6,391 bases of DNA, from positions 1 through 6,391 of the forward strand of contig JAJRZO010000157.1 in assembly GCA_024275215.1 (NCBI GenBank). Reading direction: 5' to 3'. Numbering within the stretch: position 1 is the first letter of the stretch; every line of letters starts with the position of its first letter. The stretch comes from Candidatus Zixiibacteriota bacterium. Its GTDB lineage: Bacteria > Zixibacteria > MSB-5A5 > JAABVY01 > JAHJOQ01. Positions 1-5,479 of the stretch are shown here, piece by piece. The notes beneath the pieces were generated by a model, which searched no databases, was not told the origin of the DNA, and saw nothing but the letters and a program-made list of their open reading frames with translations. The translations under genes and the position numbers were made by a program.

Positions 1-165
1 CCCTTACCTCGGGGTTAAAATTTGAATTCTGAAGTCGCTCAAACTTGGGTGTCAAAATAAATCCATTTCGGTTTACTGATTTGGATGGACTTTGATCTGC
101 AGACTCAGGGAATGCGGACTTTCCGGTTTATCGGAAAGTGACCTCGATATTAGTTGATAGATTTT
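1..165 (+). other. 23S-5S rRNA intergenic spacer (3' part)
   Basis: Non-coding sequence directly before the 5S gene. I see no open frame with a ribosome site and no tRNA-like cloverleaf or CCA end. The conserved 3' end of 23S rRNA is not recognisable, so 23S, if present, should end at or just left of base 1; the first bases could be the outermost part of its terminal helix region. The only strong structure is the hairpin at 118-139. That this is an rRNA operon spacer is inferred from the 5S gene alone. Confidence 0.6.
118..139 (+). other. Perfect hairpin in the spacer before 5S rRNA, possible processing site
   Basis: Arms ACTTTCCG (118-125) and CGGAAAGT (132-139) are perfectly complementary over 8 bp around a 6-base loop GTTTAT. 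It lies 26 bases before the mature 5S 5' end and is not followed by a T tract, so a terminator is unlikely. In rRNA operons such stems are often RNase processing or folding elements; that role is inferred here. Confidence 0.45.
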
Positions 166-282
<117 letters not shown>

Positions 283-287
283 TAAAT

Positions 288-320
288 AAGAAGACCCGCT
301 CTTTTGAGCGGGTCTTCTTT
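288..320 (+). terminator. Intrinsic terminator of the rRNA operon
   Basis: Perfect 14-bp stem: AAGAAGACCCGCTC (288-301), loop TTTT (302-305), GAGCGGGTCTTCTT (306-319). The T-rich 3' arm supplies the U tract. It sits just after the 5S gene, where a transcript of the rRNA operon should end. Its A-rich left arm would also give a T-rich tail on the minus strand, so it may stop transcription from the facing OMP gene as a back-up. Confidence 0.92.
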
Positions 321-358
321 ATGCAAGATGATCTCTATTTCGAAAAGTACAGGAACAC

Positions 359-388
359 AAAAGGCCCGACATTATATCGGGCCTTTGT
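359..388 (-). terminator. Intrinsic terminator of the outer-membrane protein gene
   Basis: A 10-bp stem, AAAGGCCCGA (360-369) with TCGGGCCTTT (377-386), closes a 7-base loop. Read on the minus strand the GC-rich stem is followed by TTTT (complement of 359-362), the usual intrinsic terminator layout. It lies about 28 bases past the stop codon of the OMP gene at 414. Confidence 0.88.
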
Positions 389-413
389 ACTTCTACTCTA
401 ATTTTGAACAGAA

Positions 414-1067
414 TTAGTTTGCAGTACCACCGAAGAAATATGAGAAACCGACAAAGAACTGGAGTGCTGTGATAGCTTTTGACTCAGTCAACGTCTCATA
501 CGCGCTAGGGATCATATGGAATGTTGCACCGGCATTCAAAGCAGCCTGGGGCGTGAAGAAGTGATATACACCGCCACCGGCGTTGAAACCGATCTTGGAA
601 TCAGAACCTTCGGAAGAAAAAGTATACAGTACGGGGCCACCTGAAATATAGGGCATTGTTTTGGCAGCAACGTTCAGAAAATAGATGAAGTTTGCACTGA
701 ATCCAATCCAGTTCTCTGTCTCAGAACCGGACATGCCCGCATTCATAGCTGATGACGATGAAACGCTGGACTCAAAATAGTAGTCTGTACTATAGTCCCA
801 CTCAAACTTCCAGGTTTGATAAGTTGCGCCTACATTAACACCCATGTCCGGACCAAAAAAGTAGGTTGCATTGCCACCGAACAAGATCCCGAGACTCGAC
901 GAGGAAGAGAAACCTTCAGACTTGTAATCTTTAAACGCATCTCCAAATCCAATGCTATAACCGGTAATACCGCCAACATTGAACATTCCTTTCATATCCA
1001 TCGCCGATACCGACGCGGACATCACCACAAATGCTGTCACCGCAATTGCAATAGCGAGTTTCCTCAT
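414..1067 (-). CDS. Outer membrane beta-barrel protein (OMP_b-brl-like)
   Basis: Predicted 217-residue outer-membrane protein. Residues 1-22 form a typical signal peptide: MRK, a hydrophobic stretch with AIAIAVTAFVV, and a cleavage site after SASVSA. The rest alternates aromatic and small residues in short strands separated by Gly/Ser-rich turns, as in small barrels. Two serine-rich segments (about residues 53-59 and 100-107) would be extracellular loops. The last strand, LQFFVGFSYFF near the C-terminus, is aromatic and resembles the signal recognised by the barrel assembly machinery, although the protein ends in Asn after GGTA rather than in Phe. The start is supported by GAGGAGG (about 1074-1080) six bases upstream. 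The gene stands alone, with its own promoter at 1165-1193 and terminator at 360-386. The family covers porin-like and adhesin-like proteins, and no substrate can be inferred. Confidence 0.85.
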   Translation of the reverse strand: MRKLAIAIAVTAFVVMSASVSAMDMKGMFNVGGITGYSIGFGDAFKDYKSEGFSSSSSLGILFGGNATYFFGPDMGVNVGATYQTWKFEWDYSTDYYFESSVSSSSAMNAGMSGSETENWIGFSANFIYFLNVAAKTMPYISGGPVLYTFSSEGSDSKIGFNAGGGVYHFFTPQAALNAGATFHMIPSAYETLTESKAITALQFFVGFSYFFGGTAN

Positions 1068-1164
1068 TGAAAACCTCCTCGAATGGTTTAGCTCTTCTGA
1101 GCCGCTTCATGTTGTTGAAACAGATACAAACCCGTTGTCTGTGCCTGTCATTTTAAGTTGTTGA

Positions 1165-1193
1165 GTTATAGCAACCCCAGCCTTTTAAGTCAA
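1165..1193 (-). promoter_or_regulatory. Sigma70-type promoter of the outer-membrane protein gene
   Basis: On the minus strand: -35 TTGACT (1188-1193), 17-base spacer, -10 TATAAC (1165-1170). Sequence upstream of the -35 (1194-1236) is very AT-rich, as in an UP element. The start of transcription would fall near 1158, giving a leader of about 90 bases before the ATG at 1067. This is a close match to consensus at ideal spacing, but it is not experimentally supported. Confidence 0.75.
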
Positions 1194-1315
1194 CAAAAAA
1201 TAAATGTATTATTATGGTCCATTATATCATAATAAATGCACATCTAATTTAATGAGAGCTTACTTGGATAAGCACGCTCTCTGATAAGCAAAAGGCGCCA
1301 GGTTTTGTAAAGACA

Positions 1316-1349
1316 AGCCGTTGACACATGGTGTATGTGTACAACGGCT
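1316..1349 (-). terminator. Candidate terminator of the HhH protein gene
   Basis: A long hairpin: AGCCGTTG (1316-1323) pairs with CAACGGCT (1342-1349), and inside it ACACAT (1324-1329) pairs with ATGTGT (1335-1340), with one bulged base and a 5-base loop, 14 bp in all. It starts about 20 bases past the stop codon at 1369. On the minus strand the following tail (TGTCTTTACAAAA) is only moderately T-rich, so termination may be incomplete. The + strand tail (GTATTGTTTT) is better, so it could also act in that direction. Confidence 0.6.
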
Positions 1350-1368
1350 GTATTGTTTTCCTGCGAGC

Positions 1369-1773
1369 TTAGTAGGTGATTGCTCTAGGAAGAGATTTTG
1401 CCTCATCAACCCACTGAGCAACCTTGCCGGATGATGGCATCTGACGAACGAGATTTTTCTCGGCATTTACTTCAGTCATTTTTGCATGAAGATTCCCTGC
1501 ATTTCTCTGAGCAAGTTCGACTACGGTGTCAACACCGGCAGCCTCGAGAAGATCGGCATATTCTTCACCGACACCTTTGATCCGAAACAGATCAGCCATA
1601 TTTACCCATCTCAAAACCAGTTTTCCGCTGATTTCAGTATCCTGTGCCAACTGTTTGCGTCCCTTTGGATCTGCGGCTCTCTCCAGAAGCGCGTCGGTTG
1701 TTGTGATTCCATTTGCTTGAAGCTTCTCAGCGTATGTTGCTCCGATTCCTTCGATGTCACTGATTTTCGCCAT
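1369..1773 (-). CDS. DUF4332-type tandem helix-hairpin-helix protein
   Basis: 134-residue cytoplasmic protein without signal peptide or membrane segment. It carries two helix-hairpin-helix units of the kind that bind DNA backbone without sequence specificity: IEGIGATYAEKL at residues 7-18 followed by GITT, and IKGVGEEYADLL at 65-76 followed by GVDT. The two halves align as an internal duplication. The arrangement and length fit the DUF4332 family, whose precise role is not known; DNA binding is inferred from the HhH motifs. The start is supported by GGAG (1782-1785) eight bases before the ATG. A good promoter lies at 1816-1844, so the gene can be expressed on its own, although it is on the same strand as the reductase/activase pair and could also receive read-through. 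No catalytic motif is seen. Confidence 0.82.
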   Translation of the reverse strand: MAKISDIEGIGATYAEKLQANGITTTDALLERAADPKGRKQLAQDTEISGKLVLRWVNMADLFRIKGVGEEYADLLEAAGVDTVVELAQRNAGNLHAKMTEVNAEKNLVRQMPSSGKVAQWVDEAKSLPRAITY

Positions 1774-1815
1774 AATTTTTACTCCAGAAGTTTGTTATTA
1801 GCGCCTTACTCGGTC

Positions 1816-1844
1816 TATATAGTCTAAGATTGCTTCCAGGGCAA
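1816..1844 (-). promoter_or_regulatory. Sigma70-type promoter of the HhH protein gene
   Basis: On the minus strand: -35 TTGCCC (1839-1844), 17-base spacer, -10 TATATA (1816-1821). Transcription would begin near 1809, leaving a 35-base leader. A small dyad, TGCTT (1831-1835) with AAGCA (1843-1847), overlaps the -35 and could be an operator half-site pair or a weak end signal for the activase transcript. Confidence 0.6.
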
Positions 1845-1881
1845 GCAGTTCTTTGTTTCGTCCCGAATAATTGAACATTAC

Positions 1882-2646
1882 TCACATGCTAACTGACTGC
1901 AGTTCTGTTGATGCTGCCAATGCACAACCTAAAGCTCCGACAATTTGAGGATCCTCGGGAATTTGTATCTGTCTGTTTAGATCACGTTGAAGCAGTTCGC
2001 GAATGCACGAGTTGTATGCTACTCCGCCAACAAACAGCAGATCATCCTCGACGCCTATTCGCTTGAGCATCTGGACTACACGATTTACTACGGCGCGATG
2101 AATTCCAAGAGCAATTTCATCACGCCTGTCGCCCGCGGCGACCGATGAAATCACCTCGGATTCTGCGAATACGGTGCACATGCTGTTGATATTTGCCGCT
2201 TTGGGTGCAGTTCCCGCAACCTCGCTGAAATCAGTAAGCGTATAACCTAACGCCATTGCCATGATTTCGAGAAACCGCCCTGTACCCGCAGCGCATTTAT
2301 CGTTCATCTCGAACCTTGCCATCTGACCTGAGTCGTCGAGCGAAATGACTTTGACATCCTGCCCGCCTATATCGAGTATGGTTCGTGTCGATGGCGCAAG
2401 ATGCCTGCAGCCAAGTGCAAATGCTTTTATTTCGCTGATAGTTCCACATTTGAATTGATTCCCGAACAGGTGGCGACCGTAACCGGTTGCCACAATCCGG
2501 TCGTATGACTGTCCCTGCAGCAACTCCGTGCAGACTTTCTGCGGATTGAAAGAATTTTCTTTCTTTCCGCTGTAGATAAGTTCATTGTCACGAACTATTG
2601 CCAGTTTAACTGTGCGCGATCCAATATCAATGCCTGCACTTCTCAT
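1882..2646 (-). CDS. 2-hydroxyacyl-CoA dehydratase-type activase (ATPase of the BadF/BadG/BcrA/HgdC family)
   Basis: 254-residue homodimeric iron-sulfur ATPase that, in this family, couples ATP hydrolysis to injection of a low-potential electron into a partner enzyme. Visible actin-fold motifs are GIDIGS (residues 5-10, phosphate 1), DIGGQD (92-97, phosphate 2), GGVA (207-210, adenosine) and GALGCALAA (237-245). The two cysteines that place one [4Fe-4S] cluster at the dimer interface are Cys118 in NDKCAAGTGRF and Cys157 in MCTVFAESE. The length matches HgdC, YjiL and the DCCP reductase. I chose the ATG at 2646 because the motif-bearing N-terminus starts there (MRSAGIDIG), it follows the partner's stop codon by one base, and AGAGG lies upstream inside the partner. 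The longer frame from 2703 adds a basic, unconserved-looking extension overlapping the partner by 56 bases. The partner is the reductase just upstream. Confidence 0.93.
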   Translation of the reverse strand: MRSAGIDIGSRTVKLAIVRDNELIYSGKKENSFNPQKVCTELLQGQSYDRIVATGYGRHLFGNQFKCGTISEIKAFALGCRHLAPSTRTILDIGGQDVKVISLDDSGQMARFEMNDKCAAGTGRFLEIMAMALGYTLTDFSEVAGTAPKAANINSMCTVFAESEVISSVAAGDRRDEIALGIHRAVVNRVVQMLKRIGVEDDLLFVGGVAYNSCIRELLQRDLNRQIQIPEDPQIVGALGCALAASTELQSVSM

Positions 2647-2647
2647 A

Positions 2648-3928
2648 TCAGGCTGTAATCCTCTCGATGAACGCTTCCACGCGCGTGCGAATCTGACCTG
2701 CATCTTCCTGACTGTAATCAGTCTCGATACGCAGTACAGGGATACCTTCAGATTCCAGCTTGTTTTCTATCTGGCCTGCTTCCATCTGGTATGGCTGGCA
2801 AAACTGAAGCGCATAGTGTATCACACCATCGGCTTTGTATGTCGAGACCATCTCCTTGATATGCTCAAGTCGCGATTGGTTCGGTGTAAAAATGGCGCAG
2901 TATATCTTGAAATAGCGGTCGACAATGTTGTCCAGTAGAGCATTCAGATTATTGCCGTCAGTCTCGGTCTCATTTCGGGTGCCGCGCTCACCGACACAGG
3001 ATTCCTCGCCAACAATTACCGCATTGGCGTTCTGGACGATGGCAGGTATCTTCCAGTTGGGAACCGCCATCGGACAGCCGGAAATCAGTATTCGAGGTGA
3101 AGTGTGTGGCACAACTCCAGGTTTTTGTTCGACACGCTGCTCCAGTTCGTTACACAGCTTGTTTACGGAATCTGTAAAGCGCGCAGGATCATCATAGAAG
3201 AATACCTGGTTTATCAGAAGAGCGTCGAGTCCGGAAATGGATGTGGGGTTGACAGCACGAAGCTTTGAGAGACGGTGCATCGCCCTGCGTTTCTTGTTGA
3301 CGATGTCAGTGCTTTCCCTCAGTTTTTCTGATGTAATGGTTTTGCCCGAAAGTTTTTCCATTGCATCGAGAAATCGCTCGTACTCTGTTTTGAGCAGTGC
3401 GCGACCGGATTCGGTTTTCATCTGGGGCATATCCATTACGAACAGGTTCCTGACCAGAGGGGCAAACATTTCGTATGCCTTCTTTTTTCCGTCGCATGTA
3501 TTCTCTCCAACCACCATGTCACAGGCTTCTAGGTACGGACAGACGCCGCTAAGTTTGAATCCGAATGCCGATTTGATGAGAGAGCAGGTGTTGCGCGGCA
3601 GCAACTGCTCCGCCTCTGCGAAGCCAAACTCAGCGCCGGTACACAGTCCGACAGAAATTCCATCGGCAGCCAGGATAATCTCCTCAGGAACGAACACGCA
3701 AAATGAGCCGACCACTTTACGACCGTTCTCTCTGGCATCCAGCAGCTCCTTGACTCGTAAGCCGTGGATTTCACTCATGACGAAATCGAAATACTGCATG
3801 CCTTTCGGACGATGTTCCTGTGTGAGGAATATCTCCCTGTACGCCTGTGCCAATCCTTCCAGCAGAGCGTCGTGAGCCTCAAGGTTCAGCCCAAGGTCGG
3901 ACCACATCTGGTGATAGTCTTCTGACAT
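2648..3928 (-). CDS. Double-cubane-cluster-type anaerobic reductase (HgdB/BcrC/YjiM superfamily)
   Basis: 426-residue cytoplasmic iron-sulfur protein of the 2-hydroxyacyl-CoA dehydratase beta-subunit superfamily. Cysteines lie in the motif contexts expected for cluster ligands: GSFCVF (Cys77), NTCS (Cys115), GVCPYLEACD (130, 136), ENTCDGKKK (Cys145), ISGCPM (Cys285), EESCVGERGTRN (Cys311), IYCAIF (Cys344) and LQFCQPYQ (Cys377). Which six hold the cluster cannot be told from sequence alone. A single subunit gene next to one activase, with no second dehydratase subunit and no CoA-transferase, fits the homodimeric double-cubane cluster proteins and E. coli YjiM/YjiL rather than a true hydroxyacyl-CoA dehydratase (HgdAB). 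Known members reduce small molecules such as acetylene in vitro, but the natural substrate is unknown. Start: GGAGG (3938-3942) lies nine bases before the ATG. The gene is first in a pair with the activase. Confidence 0.9.
   Translation of the reverse strand: MSEDYHQMWSDLGLNLEAHDALLEGLAQAYREIFLTQEHRPKGMQYFDFVMSEIHGLRVKELLDARENGRKVVGSFCVFVPEEIILAADGISVGLCTGAEFGFAEAEQLLPRNTCSLIKSAFGFKLSGVCPYLEACDMVVGENTCDGKKKAYEMFAPLVRNLFVMDMPQMKTESGRALLKTEYERFLDAMEKLSGKTITSEKLRESTDIVNKKRRAMHRLSKLRAVNPTSISGLDALLINQVFFYDDPARFTDSVNKLCNELEQRVEQKPGVVPHTSPRILISGCPMAVPNWKIPAIVQNANAVIVGEESCVGERGTRNETETDGNNLNALLDNIVDRYFKIYCAIFTPNQSRLEHIKEMVSTYKADGVIHYALQFCQPYQMEAGQIENKLESEGIPVLRIETDYSQEDAGQIRTRVEAFIERITA
2660..2663 (-). 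promoter_or_regulatory. Ribosome binding site of the activase gene, inside the reductase gene
   Basis: On the minus strand GAGG (within AGAGGAT) lies 13 bases before the ATG at 2646, which is a long spacing. The reductase stop codon and the activase start read TGATATG, so ribosomes ending on the first gene can restart on the second. The weak site combined with this contact suggests translational coupling. Confidence 0.5.
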
Positions 3929-4296
3929 GATACAATGCCTCCATGATGATGTAATGAATTATGTGATTCGCGTACGAATCCTGAGTTGTCGGAATTAAGA
4001 ATGATCTGAAGAAATAAATTTCTGGCGGAAGATCAATTAGCCGCGAAACAGGGCATACTTCGAGAACCACGGTTGCAGAGTCTGCACGCGCCGATAGAGA
4101 GGACGAGAAAGATGAGTCCCCATACCTTGGGGAGCGATAAGTTTTGTTCAAAACCTGTGATTCATACCTGTCTCTATGCTAAATACTACCATTGCGGTCA
4201 GTATAATCAATCTTCACCATAATTCAAACTCTATTTTGCCGAACAGGTAGAAAAGGCGAGGCAACTATGGTGATCGGGAACACCGGGCAGTTTTCG
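3929..4296. other. Non-coding region / probable long leader of the reductase-activase operon
   Basis: 368 bases without a credible gene. A minus-strand frame opening with TTG at 4151 overlaps the reductase start and has a low-quality product. Visible structure: a 6-bp dyad GATTCG/CGAATC (3965-3970, 3975-3980); a 13-base palindrome TGCAGA-G-TCTGCA (4074-4086); a hairpin TCCCCA/TGGGGA with a 5-base loop (4117-4133); a candidate promoter (4200-4227); and an 8-bp inverted repeat TCACCATA/TATGGTGA (4214-4221, 4266-4273). No clear intrinsic terminator for the lipoprotein gene upstream was found. I recognise no riboswitch class. Confidence 0.5.
4200..4227 (-). promoter_or_regulatory. Candidate promoter of the reductase-activase operon
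   Basis: On the minus strand: -35 TTGAAT (4222-4227), 16-base spacer, -10 TATACT (4200-4205). It is the best match I found between the lipoprotein stop and the reductase start. Transcription would begin near 4193, giving a leader of about 265 bases. No comparable match was seen nearer the ATG. The promoter lies just past the preceding gene, so read-through from the propeller gene is also possible. Confidence 0.42.
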
Positions 4297-5280
4297 CTAC
4301 TTGTAGGATATTAAGATCTGTGAATCGCCTACGGCGATAATCATATCGGAGTTACCCCAGACGCCACGTAATCCATTAGCTGACCCGGAGTCGCGTTTAG
4401 TCCATGTGATTCCATCATCCGATGTCAGAATCACGCCATCTGAGCCAACTGCAACGAATTGGTTTCCTGTCCAGCATACGGAATAGAGTCTGCTGTCAAG
4501 TTCCTGCTCCCTTACAATCCATTGAATGCTATCGAATGAAGTAAGTATGCTTCCCGGCCTTGTCCCGACAACGACTACTAACAAGTCGCCTGACCAGCAG
4601 ATGTCTTCTGCGAAGGATATCGCCAATCCGGTATACATTAGTTTCCATTCTGTCAGATTGGTCGAAGTCCAAATCGAATAGTCTTCACCAGAGAACGGAC
4701 TACCGGAGCGATGTCCCGCGGAAATGAACTTCTCTCCGGTCCAGGCAATGCCATTCATCCAGCCTTCAAAGTCGATTTCGATAAGTTCCCAATCGACGCC
4801 ATCGGGAGATATTCTTACATCGCCGAGACTTGTGCCACTGGCGCTATGTCCTCCGACAGCGATATAATTGCTTTCTGCATGAGTAACATCGCACAGAGAC
4901 CGAGCCATGTTGCCGGATCGTCGCTCTGTCCAGTGCAAACCGTCAGGTGATGTCATAATATATTCTCCGGCACCGACAGCGATGAAAATGGTATCAAAGC
5001 ACTCGACTCGTTTGAGAGAATAGGTTGCCGGTGTTTCTATCTTGTCCCAGTTGATTCCATCTGTTGAACGAACGACTTCACCGTTTGAGCAGACTGCTAC
5101 GTGGATTGAACCTGAAGATGTTATGTCCATCAGTCCGACGACTGAATCGAGATTGACAACAGTCCATGCTTTACCGGGTTTCGATTTTGGCTCTGGCGGT
5201 GGGGGGGATGTTGGAGTGTTATTGCATGATATGATAATCAAAAAGGCAGAGATGATAATAACTGTGATCCGGCTTGTCAT
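4297..5280 (-). CDS. Seven-bladed beta-propeller lipoprotein (YCF48/BNR-like repeats)
   Basis: 327-residue predicted lipoprotein. Residues 4-18 form a hydrophobic export signal ending in the lipobox-like IISC with Cys19; a Pro/Ser/Lys-rich linker (about 22-37, with PPPPEP) follows. The rest consists of repeats of about 39-48 residues, each with a pattern like VCWTGNQFVAVGSDGVILTS, then S-x-D-G-x-x-W. The tryptophans fall at 39, 78, 117, 164, 212, 254 and 293. The last repeat ends at ILISYK without its tryptophan strand, which W39 near the N-terminus would supply, closing seven blades. This resembles photosystem assembly factor YCF48/sialidase-type propellers; no sialidase catalytic residues are evident, so a scaffold or binding role is likelier. 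The ATG at 5280 is chosen over upstream in-frame codons because GGAG is next to it and the promoter puts the transcript start near 5310. Confidence 0.8.
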   Translation of the reverse strand: MTSRITVIIISAFLIIISCNNTPTSPPPPEPKSKPGKAWTVVNLDSVVGLMDITSSGSIHVAVCSNGEVVRSTDGINWDKIETPATYSLKRVECFDTIFIAVGAGEYIMTSPDGLHWTERRSGNMARSLCDVTHAESNYIAVGGHSASGTSLGDVRISPDGVDWELIEIDFEGWMNGIAWTGEKFISAGHRSGSPFSGEDYSIWTSTNLTEWKLMYTGLAISFAEDICWSGDLLVVVVGTRPGSILTSFDSIQWIVREQELDSRLYSVCWTGNQFVAVGSDGVILTSDDGITWTKRDSGSANGLRGVWGNSDMIIAVGDSQILISYK

Positions 5281-5284
5281 TGGA

Positions 5285-5288
5285 CTCC
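5285..5288 (-). promoter_or_regulatory. Ribosome binding site that fixes the lipoprotein start
   Basis: GGAG on the minus strand, four bases before the ATG at 5280, which is a short spacing. The in-frame ATG at 5295 has no purine-rich site before it, and codons from 5325 upward lie before the predicted transcript start. This decides for the start that gives the signal peptide directly at the N-terminus. Confidence 0.6.
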
Positions 5289-5316
5289 ATTCCATGCCGC
5301 GAATTTGATTTTGACA

Positions 5317-5345
5317 AGTGTACATGGTTCGGATTCGATTGTCAA
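5317..5345 (-). promoter_or_regulatory. Promoter of the propeller lipoprotein gene
   Basis: On the minus strand: consensus -35 TTGACA (5340-5345), 17-base spacer, -10 TACACT (5317-5322, four of six consensus bases). Transcription would start near 5310, leaving a leader of about 30 bases. A 7-bp inverted repeat, TTGACAA (5311-5317) and TTGTCAA (5339-5345), brackets the promoter core and might be an operator. Confidence 0.65.
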
Positions 5346-5416
5346 TAGCTGAGATGTTTTGTTTTCCAGAGACATTGTCCCTCAAGTGTTTATGGATAAA
5401 CATCCAATAATTGGGG

Positions 5417-5444
5417 TTGATGATTTTATTGTTGCAATTATATT
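5417..5444 (+). promoter_or_regulatory. Candidate promoter of the M6 metalloprotease gene
   Basis: On the + strand: -35 TTGATG (5417-5422), 16-base spacer, -10 TATATT (5439-5444), about 30 bases before the ribosome site. The palindrome CCAAT-A-ATTGG (5404-5414) lies just upstream. The region is AT-rich, so chance matches are easy and other assignments are possible. Confidence 0.42.
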
Positions 5445-5479
5445 GTATTATCAATAATAGCCAATACACAGGAGAAATC

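Larger units (their letters stand above)
1068..1368. other. Intergenic region between OMP and HhH protein genes
   Basis: About 300 bases with no credible gene. It contains the OMP leader (1068-1158) and promoter (1165-1193), an AT-rich block with an 8-bp dyad (TTATTATG 1209-1216, CATAATAA 1228-1235), a small cluster of repeats at 1254-1290, and the candidate terminator at 1316-1349. Short open frames that cross it have no ribosome sites and low-complexity products. Confidence 0.6.

Noticed and set aside
1..60. 3' end of 23S rRNA inside the window
   Set aside because: The conserved 3' terminal sequence is not recognisable, so the gene most likely ends at or before base 1.
2647..2703. Longer activase starting at 2703
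   Set aside because: The added 19 residues are basic, lack any motif and overlap the reductase gene; family members begin right at the GIDIGS motif, as the ATG at 2646 gives.
3237..3875. Long + strand open frame of 212 codons opposite the reductase
   Set aside because: It is a mirror of the reductase reading frame: Ser/Arg-rich product with no family resemblance, no ribosome site and no promoter.
1882..3928. Assignment as a true 2-hydroxyglutaryl/2-hydroxyacyl-CoA dehydratase
   Set aside because: Those enzymes need two different dehydratase subunits and usually a CoA-transferase beside them; only one subunit gene is present here.
3879..4151. Minus-strand open frame of 90 codons starting with TTG upstream of the reductase
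   Set aside because: Its product is low-complexity, it overlaps the well-supported reductase start by about 50 bases, and it has no good ribosome site.
5201..5207. Run of seven G (seven C in the lipoprotein gene) as a phase-variation switch
   Set aside because: The run encodes part of the proline linker in frame, and seven bases is short for a slippage switch; no second frame or partner signal supports it.
4297..5280. Sialidase activity for the propeller lipoprotein
   Set aside because: The repeats have S-x-D-G-x-x-W turns but no arginine triad or other sialidase catalytic residues that I can identify.
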